From assembly GCA_049718765.1 (NCBI GenBank), contig JBNARI010000017.1:1-49136 (forward strand): a stretch of 49,136 nt of DNA. The letters are read 5' to 3'. Position 1 is the stretch's first letter. Each line of letters starts with the position of its first letter. Origin of the DNA: JBNARI01 sp049718765. Its GTDB lineage: Bacteria > Bacillota > Sulfobacillia > DUMF01. Below the pieces are notes generated by a model that searched no databases, was not told the DNA's origin, and saw only the letters and a program-made list of their open reading frames with translations. The translations under genes were made by a program, and so were the position numbers. Of this stretch, positions 24,312-33,030 are shown piece after piece.

Positions 24312-25703
24312 TTGGATCTCGAAGAGCTAAAGGGAAAGAGAATTGCGCTGATTGGGCTTGGCGTGTCGAATATGGCCCTTGCCCGCTTTTTGGCGTCAAA
24401 GGAGATTCGGTTTTCGGCAAGGGACAGGAAGACCAGGGAGCAACTGGGGCAAAGGATTGCCCAGCTTCCCGATGCAGCCATGGACATTGTGCTTGGTGAA
24501 TCTTACCTCGATGGCCTTCACAAGTACGATGTGCTGTTCCTGACGCCAGGGATGCGGAAGGACTTCCCGGAGATACTCGAGGCAGCGCGACGTGGGGCAA
24601 TCCTGTCATCCGAAATGACCCTTTTCACCGAGCTTTGCAGGGCGCCAATTTGCGGCGTCACAGGCAGTGCCGGCAAGACCACAACTACTACTCTCATAGG
24701 CTTGATGTTGAAGCAGGGAACCAGCAAGCAAGTGTATGTGGGAGGCAACATTGGTACGCCACTGATCGAGAGCGTTGATGCCATAAGCCCTGATTCCATA
24801 GTGGTGCTCGAACTATCCAGCTTCCAGCTTCAAATGATGCACAAGAGCCCGCAAGTGGCAGTACTGCTCAATATCAGTCCCAACCACCTGGATATCCATT
24901 CCAGCATGGAGGAGTACGTGGAAGCCAAGAAGGGGATATTCCGACATCAGGGCCCCGGTGACCACCTAGTTGTGAACGCAGACGATGTAGGTGCCCAGCG
25001 AGCTGCAAGGGATTACAAGTTCCACCGGCTCAGCTTCAGCAGGACTCATGAAGTGGACGAGGGCGCTTTCGTGGAATCTGGTCAAATGATGCTTCGAACT
25101 TCGGGCGCCACAGTCCCTGTGGTACCAGTCTCCGAAGTCAAGCTGCCTGGGCTCCACAACCAAGAAAACTTGCTCGCTGCCTTCTGCGCCTCGTCGGTAC
25201 TGGGATGTAGCGTTGGAGCCATGTCCAAAGTGGCAAGGGAATTCGCAGGCGTTGAGCACCGTCTGGAACTGGTGCGCGTGGTGAACGGTGCGGCATACGT
25301 CAACGATTCCATTGCAACCACTCCGGAGCGCACCATGGCAGCCCTTGCAGCAGTACAGGGACCAAAAGTGCTAATTGCTGGCGGTTACGACAAACACCTT
25401 CCCTTCGACACCCTTGCCCAAAGAATAGTAGAATCAGACGTGGTGGCGGTGATCACCCTGGGCGTCACGGCCCCAAAGATAGAAAGCGCCATATCCCGCG
25501 AGGTGCAGGCCGAGGGTGAGCGGATTGGTAAGGGGCCCCAAGTGCTCAGAGTCCGTAGCTTGCAGGAAGCGGTGGCCGTAGCGGCCAGCCTGGCCAAACC
25601 CGGATACACTGTGCTGCTGTCGCCAGCCTGCGCCAGTTACGACATGTTCAGCAACTTCGAGGAACGAGGAAGACTGTTCAAGGAACTGGTGTGGAAACTG
25701 TGA
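24312..25703 (+). CDS. murD: UDP-N-acetylmuramoyl-L-alanine--D-glutamate ligase
   Basis: The enzyme adds D-glutamate to UDP-MurNAc-L-Ala in peptidoglycan precursor synthesis. The 463-residue Mur ligase has an N-terminal Rossmann-like domain (IALIGLGVSNMALARFL), the ATP loop GVTGSAGKTTTT at about residue 115, VVLELSSFQLQ, NISPNHLDIH, and the C-terminal VEHRLELV, NDSIATTPERTMAAL and GGYDKHLPF segments. Its order of motifs and LLSPACASYDMFSNFEERG ending fit MurD rather than MurC/E/F. A TTG at 24312 starts the gene. It is not in a division/cell wall cluster here, so another copy may exist. Confidence 0.92.
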   Translation: MDLEELKGKRIALIGLGVSNMALARFLASKEIRFSARDRKTREQLGQRIAQLPDAAMDIVLGESYLDGLHKYDVLFLTPGMRKDFPEILEAARRGAILSSEMTLFTELCRAPICGVTGSAGKTTTTTLIGLMLKQGTSKQVYVGGNIGTPLIESVDAISPDSIVVLELSSFQLQMMHKSPQVAVLLNISPNHLDIHSSMEEYVEAKKGIFRHQGPGDHLVVNADDVGAQRAARDYKFHRLSFSRTHEVDEGAFVESGQMMLRTSGATVPVVPVSEVKLPGLHNQENLLAAFCASSVLGCSVGAMSKVAREFAGVEHRLELVRVVNGAAYVNDSIATTPERTMAALAAVQGPKVLIAGGYDKHLPFDTLAQRIVESDVVAVITLGVTAPKIESAISREVQAEGERIGKGPQVLRVRSLQEAVAVAASLAKPGYTVLLSPACASYDMFSNFEERGRLFKELVWKL

Positions 25704-26461
25704 AGCTCTCTAGGGAAGCGCTGGTGGAAATCCACGACAAGTTGCAGAGGGCGTACGGAGCACTGCAGCAGGGCAGCTTGCCCTTGCTAACCCAGGTGGA
25801 CCGTAGCCCCATGGACGTGCTGATTGCCACCATACTGTCCCAGAACACCACTGACCGCAGTGCTCTCAAGTGCTTCCTCCGGATGAAGCGGGAGGTTTCG
25901 TCCTGGAGTGAGTTGGCCGAGCTGCCTCTCACGGAGGTCGCCCAGCTGATCAAGGAGTGCGGGTTATCCACCCAAAAGGCACGCAATATAAAGGAGATCG
26001 TTGCCAGCACGGGCGGGTGTCTGGACCACCTGGCAACAATGCATCCTGAGCAAGCTTTCTCATACTTGCTCTCTATGCCGGGCGTCGGGCCCAAGACGGC
26101 AGCGTGTGTCATGCTTTTCTCCCTGGGCAAGCCCTATTTCCCAGTGGACACCCACGTACGAAGGGTGGTCACCCGTTTGGGCCTTGCGCCCACAGGGAGC
26201 AGCGCACAAAAGGTGCAGCAACTGCTGCAGGGCACCGTGCCCGCACAAATTGCGGGCACCCTCCACTTGCTTCTCATAACTCACGGTCGCGCCTGCTGCA
26301 CCGCAAGGTCACCGCAATGCAAAGAATGCTGTCTCAGTACAGATTGCGACTACGTGTTGTCGTTTCGGTCCTTGGACTCAGGTCTGCCACGCGCCGACGA
26401 ATCAACGGCATCCCTAACAGGCTCGATGTCGGGAGAGGCTGCTATGTCGCGGCCGCAATAG
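25691..26461 (+). CDS. nth: Endonuclease III (DNA glycosylase/AP lyase)
   Basis: A base excision repair enzyme that removes oxidised pyrimidines and nicks the abasic strand. The 256-residue protein has the HhH-GPD core with MPGVGPKTA (catalytic Lys135) and PVDTHVRRV (catalytic Asp153), in the 18-residue spacing of E. coli Nth. A C-terminal [4Fe-4S] motif Cys-x6-Cys-x2-Cys-x5-Cys follows. After the cluster it carries an unusual tail of about 35 residues, where an antisense zinc-ribbon gene overlaps. The GTG at 25691 has AAGGA seven bases upstream and overlaps murD by 13 bases. Confidence 0.9.
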   Translation: METVKLSREALVEIHDKLQRAYGALQQGSLPLLTQVDRSPMDVLIATILSQNTTDRSALKCFLRMKREVSSWSELAELPLTEVAQLIKECGLSTQKARNIKEIVASTGGCLDHLATMHPEQAFSYLLSMPGVGPKTAACVMLFSLGKPYFPVDTHVRRVVTRLGLAPTGSSAQKVQQLLQGTVPAQIAGTLHLLLITHGRACCTARSPQCKECCLSTDCDYVLSFRSLDSGLPRADESTASLTGSMSGEAAMSRPQ

Positions 26462-26538
26462 GGACACGGCCATGAGCTGTACACGGTTGCGGCTGAATAA
26501 GATATGCCGCCACAATTAGGGCATTTTTTCCATGGCAT
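26350..26538 (-). CDS. Small double-CxxC zinc-ribbon protein
   Basis: A 62-residue protein of unknown function. It has two CxxC knuckles (WKKCPNCGG and WPCPYCGRD) separated by a short hydrophobic/aromatic stretch, which together would bind one zinc ion. The ATG at 26538 has a strong GGGGGG site nine bases upstream; the longer frame reaching 26868 runs antisense to dnaE and is not credible. The last 37 codons lie antisense to the 3' end of nth. Either this is a genuine overlapping pair or one of the tails is artefactual. The Cys pattern and ribosome site favour a real gene. Confidence 0.55.
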   Translation of the reverse strand: MPWKKCPNCGGISYSAATVYSSWPCPYCGRDIAASPDIEPVRDAVDSSARGRPESKDRNDNT

Positions 26539-26595
26539 CTGTAATATCCCCCCATCCAAGTTTACCATGATTTGGGATGAATGGAGCAACTGAAA

Positions 26596-29500
26596 ATGAG
26601 CAATAAACAAAAGTTTGTACACCTGCACGTCCACACAGAGTACAGTTTGCTGGACGGAGCTGCCAGGATCGAGCAGCTCGCTCATAAGGCGGCGTCCTTC
26701 GATATGCCCGCGTTGGCCATTACAGATCACGGGTACATGTACGGGTGTATTGACTTTTACAAAGCATGCAAGGCCCGGGGAATCAAGCCCATCATTGGGT
26801 GCGAAGTGTACGTGGCCAGGAATTCCAGGCTCGACAAGAGTGCAGGGCTTCGGGACGAGCCTTACCATTTGGTGTTGCTTGCTGCAGACAACACAGGTTA
26901 CCGCAACCTAGTGAAGTTGGTCACTGAAGCCTCCCTCACTGGCTTTTACTACAAGCCCCGGGTAGACATGCAGCTCCTTGAAACGTACAGCTCTGGCTTG
27001 ATCGCCCTAAGCGCCTGTCAAGCTGGAGAAATCCCTGAGCTATTGCTCTCTGGCCAGCTCGAGCAGGCAAAGCAAAGGGCCTTGCAATACCAAAGGGTTT
27101 TCGGGAAGGGCTGCTTTTTCTTGGAGCTACAGGAAAACTCCATGCCCGGGCAACGGGAACTCAACCAGCTCTTGGTGGAGCTTAGCCAGGAGACAGGTAT
27201 ACCTCTTGTGGCCACCAATGACTGCCACTACCTTGAGCGGGACGACTGGTACGCCCATGACGTGCTGCTTTGCGTGCAAACCGGGAAGACTTACGACGAT
27301 CCAAAACGCTTGCGTTTTGGCACTAAGGAACTTTATTTCAAGTCGCCCCTGGAGATGGAGGCATCCTTCCGTTATTGTCCAGAAGCGCTCAATAACACGT
27401 TGCTCATAGCTGACATGTGCCAGCTAGAGTTGGAGTTCGGCAAGCCCCAGCTTCCTTCCTTTTCCTTACCCGAGGGCTACACCGAGACCGCCTACCTTCG
27501 CAAGTTGTGCGAAGAGCGACTGCCCTCAAAGTATCCTCCGCCTAACTTCGAAGCCAGACAAAGGTTGGAGCGAGAGCTCGACGTGATAGACAAGATGGGC
27601 TACTCCGGGTATTTCTTGATTGTCTGGGATTTCGTCAATTATGCCAAATCCAAGGGGATCCCTGTTGGCCCAGGGCGGGGTTCAGCTGCGGGAAGCATCG
27701 TGGCATACCTGCTTGGCATCACAGAAATCGACCCCATTACCCATGGCCTTCTGTTCGAACGCTTCTTGAACCCCGAGAGGGTGTCCATGCCAGACATCGA
27801 TATCGACTTCTGTTTCGAGCGGCGTTCAGAAGTGATTCAGTATGTAACCAGCAAGTACGGGCGGGATTGCGTGGCCCAGATAGTGACATTTGGCACAATG
27901 GCAGCAAGGGCAGCAATTAGGGACGTCGGGCGGGTACTGGGCATGCCATACAACGAAGTGGACAGGATCGCCAAGATGGTGCCAATGAGTCCCGGCATGA
28001 CTTTAGAGGCTGCCCTCAAGCAATCGGCTGAACTCGGCTTGGCATACCAATCAGATGCCCGCCTGAAGACCCTCATCGACCTCGCGTCTAAGCTTGAGGG
28101 ATTGCCTCGCCACACCTCGGTGCACGCGGCGGGTGTAGTGATCACCCCAAAACCATTGGTGGAGTACGTGCCATTGCAGAATTCACAGGAGGGTACCATA
28201 ACAACCCAGTACTCCATGGAAGCTTTGGAAGAACTGGGACTTCTGAAAATGGACTTCTTAGGTTTGAGGACCCTCACGGTTATTGATAACTGTGTGAAGT
28301 TGGTCAACAAACACACCCCGCTGGACCTTTCCACCATTTCCCACGACGACAAGGCTACTTATCAGCTGCTCAGTCAAGGAGAGACTGCTGGAGTGTTCCA
28401 GCTTGAAAGTGGATGGGTGAGGGAGTTCCTTAGGGCCTTAAAGCCTTCACGTTTTCAGGACGTAGTGGCAGCAGTGGCGCTTTGTCGGCCAGGGCCTATG
28501 GAGCAAATCCCCGAGTTCATCAGCGCGCGCCAACGGGGGGCAAAGTACCTCCACCCAGTACTCGAGCCAATTCTCTCAGAAACCCACGGGGTCATCGTGT
28601 ATCAAGAGCAAATCATGCAAATTGCAGCCACCGTGGCGGGGTTTACCTTGGGACAGGCAGACATCCTTAGACGGGCTGTGGGCAAGAAGAAGAAAGAGCT
28701 GCTTGACGAAATGGAGGCGGCCTTCATTGCAGGCTGCGAGCGCAACGGTTACCCCCCAGAGCTGGCGCGGCAGCTTTACGACCTGATCTTGAAGTTCGCC
28801 AACTACGGTTTCAACAAGGCCCATGCTGTGGCGTATGCCCTGCTCGCATACCAAACATCCTACCTCAAGGCGCACCACCCCGCTGAGTTCATGGCAGCGC
28901 TCATGAGCTCTGTGGCAGGATCCCCCGAGAAGATAGCCATGTACGTTGAGGAGTGCAAACGGATGGGGGTACCTGTACTACCCCCAAACATAAACGAGAG
29001 CACGGAGCAGTTCACCGCCGGGCCCAGGGGCATCCTGTTCGGCCTTTCTGGCATAAAGAACCTCGGGGAATCGGCCATCAAGCACATCCTCGACGCACGG
29101 TCCTCTGGGCCTTTCCGTTCCCTCGCAGACTTTTGTGCCAGAGTAGACACGAGGGTGATCAACAAGCGAGTGCTGGAAAGCCTGATCAAGGCTGGCGCAA
29201 TGGATGTGTTTGGTTTGTCAAGGTCGCAGCTCCTCGCCATAGCAGACAAGGCAATCGAGCTGTCTTCGAAGGTAAACACCAGGCAGAAGGGGCAACTGTC
29301 ACTATTTCAGGAACCCGGCCTCGGGGATATAGAACTTGGTGTTCCTAAAGTCAGAGAGCTTCCCAAGAACAGGCTGCTCGCTATGGAAAAAGAAGTTCTG
29401 GGCCTATATGTGAGTGGCCACCCGCTGGACCAGTACAGGGACCAGCTGCGTCACCTCGGAACAATCTCCAGCGCGGAGCTGGAAGACTTGCCCGAAAACA

Positions 29501-29796
29501 AGCCCGTGCGGTTGGCAGGCATTTTGAACGAGCTCAAGAGAATAACCACAAGGAACGGAGAGCCAATGGCGTTTGCAACCCTGGAGGACTTAACGGGAAA
29601 CGTCGAGTTAGTGATATTCCCGTCAGTTTTCCCATCTTGTGCTGCATGGTTGAAGGCCCAATCAATCGTTGCGGTTACCGGCAGGTTATCCAAGAAGGAA
29701 GAGCAAATTAAAATAATTGTAGACGAAATCAGGAATCTGACCTCAAACGAAAGGAGTCAGAGCCGTGTGGACCGTGGTGTACGTAGCACGCAATAG
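26596..29796 (+). CDS. dnaE: DNA polymerase III subunit alpha (DnaE)
   Basis: A replicative DNA polymerase catalytic subunit of about 1066 residues. The N-terminal PHP domain starts FVHLHVHTEYSLLDGA with the metal-binding His residues. The Pol III core has GPGRGSAAGS and PDIDIDF (about residue 399, catalytic Asp residues). The C-terminal part includes FNKAHAVAYALLAYQT, a helix-hairpin-helix region and an OB fold near the end (VRLAGILNELKRITTRNGE). The length is slightly below the usual 1150. ATG codons at 26581 and 26596 are both possible; the second has GGAG nine bases upstream and matches family N-termini. The next gene starts inside its 3' end. Confidence 0.96.
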   Translation: MSNKQKFVHLHVHTEYSLLDGAARIEQLAHKAASFDMPALAITDHGYMYGCIDFYKACKARGIKPIIGCEVYVARNSRLDKSAGLRDEPYHLVLLAADNTGYRNLVKLVTEASLTGFYYKPRVDMQLLETYSSGLIALSACQAGEIPELLLSGQLEQAKQRALQYQRVFGKGCFFLELQENSMPGQRELNQLLVELSQETGIPLVATNDCHYLERDDWYAHDVLLCVQTGKTYDDPKRLRFGTKELYFKSPLEMEASFRYCPEALNNTLLIADMCQLELEFGKPQLPSFSLPEGYTETAYLRKLCEERLPSKYPPPNFEARQRLERELDVIDKMGYSGYFLIVWDFVNYAKSKGIPVGPGRGSAAGSIVAYLLGITEIDPITHGLLFERFLNPERVSMPDIDIDFCFERRSEVIQYVTSKYGRDCVAQIVTFGTMAARAAIRDVGRVLGMPYNEVDRIAKMVPMSPGMTLEAALKQSAELGLAYQSDARLKTLIDLASKLEGLPRHTSVHAAGVVITPKPLVEYVPLQNSQEGTITTQYSMEALEELGLLKMDFLGLRTLTVIDNCVKLVNKHTPLDLSTISHDDKATYQLLSQGETAGVFQLESGWVREFLRALKPSRFQDVVAAVALCRPGPMEQIPEFISARQRGAKYLHPVLEPILSETHGVIVYQEQIMQIAATVAGFTLGQADILRRAVGKKKKELLDEMEAAFIAGCERNGYPPELARQLYDLILKFANYGFNKAHAVAYALLAYQTSYLKAHHPAEFMAALMSSVAGSPEKIAMYVEECKRMGVPVLPPNINESTEQFTAGPRGILFGLSGIKNLGESAIKHILDARSSGPFRSLADFCARVDTRVINKRVLESLIKAGAMDVFGLSRSQLLAIADKAIELSSKVNTRQKGQLSLFQEPGLGDIELGVPKVRELPKNRLLAMEKEVLGLYVSGHPLDQYRDQLRHLGTISSAELEDLPENKPVRLAGILNELKRITTRNGEPMAFATLEDLTGNVELVIFPSVFPSCAAWLKAQSIVAVTGRLSKKEEQIKIIVDEIRNLTSNERSQSRVDRGVRSTQ

Positions 29797-30007
29797 GACA
29801 ATTGCGGAAATGCTCAAGGGCATCCTGGAGCAGGAAGGCATCATGGTTACACTCAGGTCCCTAGGGATTCCCCACATGGGGAGCGCTTCCAACTACGAAG
29901 TTCTCGTGCCAGAATCAGAAGCAGAAGAGGCAGCCACAACTCTGGCTGCCTACCTCTCAGAAAGAATGCCTGCTGGGCGCTGCCGGCCTAGGCGCGCGTG
30001 CGGATGA
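29765..30007 (+). CDS. Small DUF2007-like protein
   Basis: An 80-residue protein whose first 65 residues (VVYVARNRTIAEMLKGILEQ, then YEVLVPESEAEEA) look like the DUF2007 family of small ferredoxin-like fold proteins, sometimes called putative signal-transducing proteins. No catalytic site is known to me. A GTG at 29765 with AAAGGAG upstream overlaps the dnaE end by 32 bases. The last residues (Arg/Pro-rich) run 20 bases into the convergent dehydrogenase gene, which is unlike the family and may be a recent extension. Confidence 0.7.
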   Translation: MWTVVYVARNRTIAEMLKGILEQEGIMVTLRSLGIPHMGSASNYEVLVPESEAEEAATTLAAYLSERMPAGRCRPRRACG

Positions 30008-30971
30008 CCTCCGGATTCACCAGGTTTTCCGGCACCCTGCCTTCCAAGGCATCGATCAAATTCTTGGCAGCCATTGTGGCCATCTTTGCCCTGGTACGCA
30101 AGCTGGCACTCCCAATGTGAGGCACAACCACAACGTTGGGCAACGTCAGCAATGGGTTGTTGGGCATGGGCGGTTCAGGGTCGGTCACGTCCAGGGCCGC
30201 TGCCCAAAGTTTTCTATTTATGAGTGCCTCATAAAGCGCCTGCTCGTCGATTATTGGGCCCCTGGCAGTGTTGACTAATACGGCGTTTGGCTTCATCAAG
30301 CTGAACGCCCGGGAGTCGAACATTTTGCGAGTTCGTTCAGTGAGAGGTACGTGAATGCTTACAAAGTCGGCCTCCCTCAGCAACTCCTCGAACTCCACGT
30401 ACCTGACCCCTAGGTTCCTTTCTGCTTCAGGGTTCCGCACCAGGTCGTAATAGAGCACCTGCATTTCGAAACCCTTCGCCCGTGTTGCCACAGCCTGCCC
30501 AATACGCCCCATGCCTACCAGGCCGAGCACTGCCCCGTGAATGTCCTGACCAAGTAATAGCGTGGGACCCCATGTCTTCCACTTGCCGGCCTTCACGTAG
30601 TCTGCCGCTTCCACTATCCGCCTTGCGGCAGCCAGCATCAAGGCAAAGGCAAGGTCAGCAGTGGTCTCGGTGAGGACTCCCGGCGTGTTGGTCACCATTA
30701 TTCCTCTCCTTGTAGCTGCGGCAATGTCGATGTTGTCATATCCCACAGCGTAATTGCTGACCACCTTCAACTTAGGCGCCCTGCTAAACGCCTCTTCGTC
30801 GAACTTGTCCGTCAGAAGGCTCACCACCCCGTCAACGTCAGCAATCTCTGACAGCAAGACTTCCCTGGGCGGTGGCAGTTCTCCTTCCCATACCCGCACT
30901 TCTGCGTAGTCCCTCAACAGCTTTAGCCCTTCTTCTGGAATAACCCTGGTGACATACACTTTCTTGAGCAT
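29988..30971 (-). CDS. D-isomer-specific 2-hydroxyacid dehydrogenase (glyoxylate/hydroxypyruvate reductase-like)
   Basis: An NAD(P)-dependent reductase of 327 residues. The N-terminal KVYVTRVIPEEGLKLL and NYAVGYDNIDI are typical of the GyaR/D-glycerate dehydrogenase branch. The Rossmann loop is VLGLVGMGRIGQAVA, and the triad is Arg in NTARGPIIDE, Glu in DVTDPEPP and His in VPHIGSAS. The ATG at 30971 has GGAGGGAAG upstream. It is the last gene of the molybdenum-hydroxylase cluster, 26 bases after the flavin oxidoreductase, so it may reduce a 2-oxoacid product of that pathway. It is distinct from the paralogue at 6712. Confidence 0.86.
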   Translation of the reverse strand: MLKKVYVTRVIPEEGLKLLRDYAEVRVWEGELPPPREVLLSEIADVDGVVSLLTDKFDEEAFSRAPKLKVVSNYAVGYDNIDIAAATRRGIMVTNTPGVLTETTADLAFALMLAAARRIVEAADYVKAGKWKTWGPTLLLGQDIHGAVLGLVGMGRIGQAVATRAKGFEMQVLYYDLVRNPEAERNLGVRYVEFEELLREADFVSIHVPLTERTRKMFDSRAFSLMKPNAVLVNTARGPIIDEQALYEALINRKLWAAALDVTDPEPPMPNNPLLTLPNVVVVPHIGSASLRTRAKMATMAAKNLIDALEGRVPENLVNPEVIRTRA

Positions 30972-30997
30972 CCACTTCCCTCCAAACTCAAAAAGTC

Positions 30998-32920
30998 CTA
31001 TATTTCTAGGCCAGCCTTGTATCCCTCTTCTATTGCTTCCAGGGCCTTCCTGGCCTCAACCGCATCTCCAATAGGTATTATTCTCTCGACCTTGCCCTCC
31101 AGGTTCTTAACTAATCCATTTTGGGATCTCACTCCTAAAGCAACCACCACCGTGTCCACAGGGCCTATTTTCCTGATCTGCTCTGCTACCTCGACCAATA
31201 CACCGTTTTCAGTAATCTCCTTGACCACAGCACTTGTATAGACAGTAACGTCCTTTTCCTTCAGGTCTTTGAGCAGGAAGTACCTTGCGCTCGCTTCCTC
31301 GTCTTGTGCAATTTCAGGCAGCGCCTCTATTATAGTAACCTTCTTCCCGTGATTTGCTAAATGATCGGCAGTCTCAGCCCCAGTCAAGCCTCCACCTATG
31401 ACGATAACGTTCCGACCCGTGTTAGCCCTACCCTTCAAGACATCGTGCGCCGTCACGACATTCTGCCTATGAATTCCGGGAATATCCGGGATCAAAGGCG
31501 TACTGCCTGTAGCCACTATGACTGCGTCGGGCTTTTCACTGTCCACAAGATCAGGAGTAAGCTCCGTGTTAAGATGCACAGTCACACCCAGTTTCCTCAG
31601 TTGCGTCTTCTGCCAGCTGATGAACGTGGTAATCTCTCCCTTGCCCGGCGGAACCGCTGCCAGCAAGAACTGCCCACCCAATTCACTGGTTTTCTCGAAG
31701 AGATGAACATCATGACCTCTTCTCGCAGCGACTATGGCAGCCTCCATCCCTGCTGGTCCCCCACCCGCCACAAACACCTTCTTCCTGACAGTCGCAGGCC
31801 TAATCTCGTATTCTCTTTCCCTGCCAAGCGCGGGGTTTACTAAGCATACCACATCCATGTTCTTAAATCGCCTTTCGATGCATCCCTGCATACAGCCAAT
31901 GCAATGTATGATGTCTTCAAACCTGCCTGCTGCTGCCTTGTTGGGCAATTCGGGATCTGCCAGCGACCCCCTGCCCATGGCAACAAGGTCAGCTTTACCG
32001 GAAGCAATTATTTGTTCTGCTAAGAAGGGGTCATTTATCCTGCCAACCGTAATTACAGGGATAGACACTACTTTCTTTACCTCTTCCGCAAAGTCAGCAA
32101 TCCATCCATGGCGGACAGCAGCGGGTGGCCTGATTGTATAAGCGCTGCCGTACACTCCGGCAGACACGTGAATGGCATTCACACCTGCTTCCTCAAGCAT
32201 CATGGCAATGGCCTTGGTGTCTTCTATAGTCCTTCCCCCTGGGACAAACTCGTCGGCAGATATTCTGAAGATTACTGGGAAATCGTCACCCACTTTTGCC
32301 CTTATGTTCGAGATTATCTCAAGGGGAAAACGCATTCTGTTGTACAAGCCCCCGCCGTACTCGTCAGTCCTCTTATTCGAATAGGGAGACATGAATTGCG
32401 CTATCAAGTACCCGTGAGCACCGTGTACCTCAACTCCGTCGAACCCTGCCTTCTTCGCCCTGTTAGCGCAGTCGCCAAACTTCTCAACTAATTCTTTGAT
32501 CTCGCTGACACAGAGTTCATGGGGAATCTCTTGGTTTACCGGGCAAGGAATAGGCGAAGGTGCTACGGGCTGACAACCAATCACCGAACGGTTAGTCTGC
32601 CTTCCAGCATGGTAGATTTGAGCCACTATTTTGCTGCCATACCTGTGGACTGTTTGAGTCAACTTCATGTGGCTATCGATCTGGCTGTCATCCCATAGGC
32701 CCGGTATCCTTGCAAAGCCTTTCCCTCTCGGATCCACCGCATAGTCTTCGGTAATTATCAGGCCCCACCCGCCTCTTGCCCTTGCTTCATGATAGGCAAT
32801 AAACCTTTCCGTGGCAGTACCATCCTCATTGCAGTAATTCATCACCATAGGCGACACAACTAGGCGGTTAGAAACTTCAACTGCACCAATCTTGATCGGT
32901 GTGAATAGTCTTTTGAACAT
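30998..32920 (-). CDS. NADH:flavin oxidoreductase/2,4-dienoyl-CoA reductase-like, Fe-S flavoprotein
   Basis: A two-domain enzyme of 640 residues. The N-terminal Old Yellow Enzyme barrel binds FMN (LFTPIKIGAVEVSNRLVVSP, QIYHAGRQT, GVEVHGAHGYLIAQF). A [4Fe-4S] motif follows at Cys340, Cys343, Cys347 and Cys359. The C-terminal half is an FAD/NADH module with KVFVAGGGPAGMEAA and NVIVIGGGLTGAETA. The layout equals 2,4-dienoyl-CoA reductase (FadH), 2-enoate reductase and trimethylamine dehydrogenase relatives, which mostly reduce activated C=C bonds. In this cluster, reduction of an unsaturated ring or enoate intermediate is plausible. The ATG at 32920 has AAAGGGGAG upstream. Confidence 0.9.
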   Translation of the reverse strand: MFKRLFTPIKIGAVEVSNRLVVSPMVMNYCNEDGTATERFIAYHEARARGGWGLIITEDYAVDPRGKGFARIPGLWDDSQIDSHMKLTQTVHRYGSKIVAQIYHAGRQTNRSVIGCQPVAPSPIPCPVNQEIPHELCVSEIKELVEKFGDCANRAKKAGFDGVEVHGAHGYLIAQFMSPYSNKRTDEYGGGLYNRMRFPLEIISNIRAKVGDDFPVIFRISADEFVPGGRTIEDTKAIAMMLEEAGVNAIHVSAGVYGSAYTIRPPAAVRHGWIADFAEEVKKVVSIPVITVGRINDPFLAEQIIASGKADLVAMGRGSLADPELPNKAAAGRFEDIIHCIGCMQGCIERRFKNMDVVCLVNPALGREREYEIRPATVRKKVFVAGGGPAGMEAAIVAARRGHDVHLFEKTSELGGQFLLAAVPPGKGEITTFISWQKTQLRKLGVTVHLNTELTPDLVDSEKPDAVIVATGSTPLIPDIPGIHRQNVVTAHDVLKGRANTGRNVIVIGGGLTGAETADHLANHGKKVTIIEALPEIAQDEEASARYFLLKDLKEKDVTVYTSAVVKEITENGVLVEVAEQIRKIGPVDTVVVALGVRSQNGLVKNLEGKVERIIPIGDAVEARKALEAIEEGYKAGLEI

Positions 32921-32964
32921 AAGCGCTCCCCTTTCCGAGCAATACCCACCGAATCCAGTAGACC

Positions 32965-33001
32965 ACCCCGGGACCGCCGCAAAAATGAGGGGCCCCGGGG
33001 T
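32965..33001 (-). repeat. GC-rich inverted repeat between transporter and flavoprotein genes
   Basis: ACCCCGGG at 32965-32972 and CCCGGGGT at 32994-33001 pair over eight bases. The second arm also overlaps a GGGGCCCC palindrome (32989-32996) that on the minus strand is followed by TCATTTTTG. It may be a weak terminator or a processing hairpin after the transporter gene, adjusting expression of the flavoprotein gene downstream. Confidence 0.35.
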
Positions 33002-33030
33002 TGGACCGCCCTACTCCCACACCAGTGCAA

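Noticed and set aside
26539..26868. Long minus-strand frame extending the zinc-ribbon gene upstream
   Set aside because: This part is antisense to the conserved PHP domain of dnaE and has no family features; only the segment from 26538 has a ribosome site and CxxC motifs.
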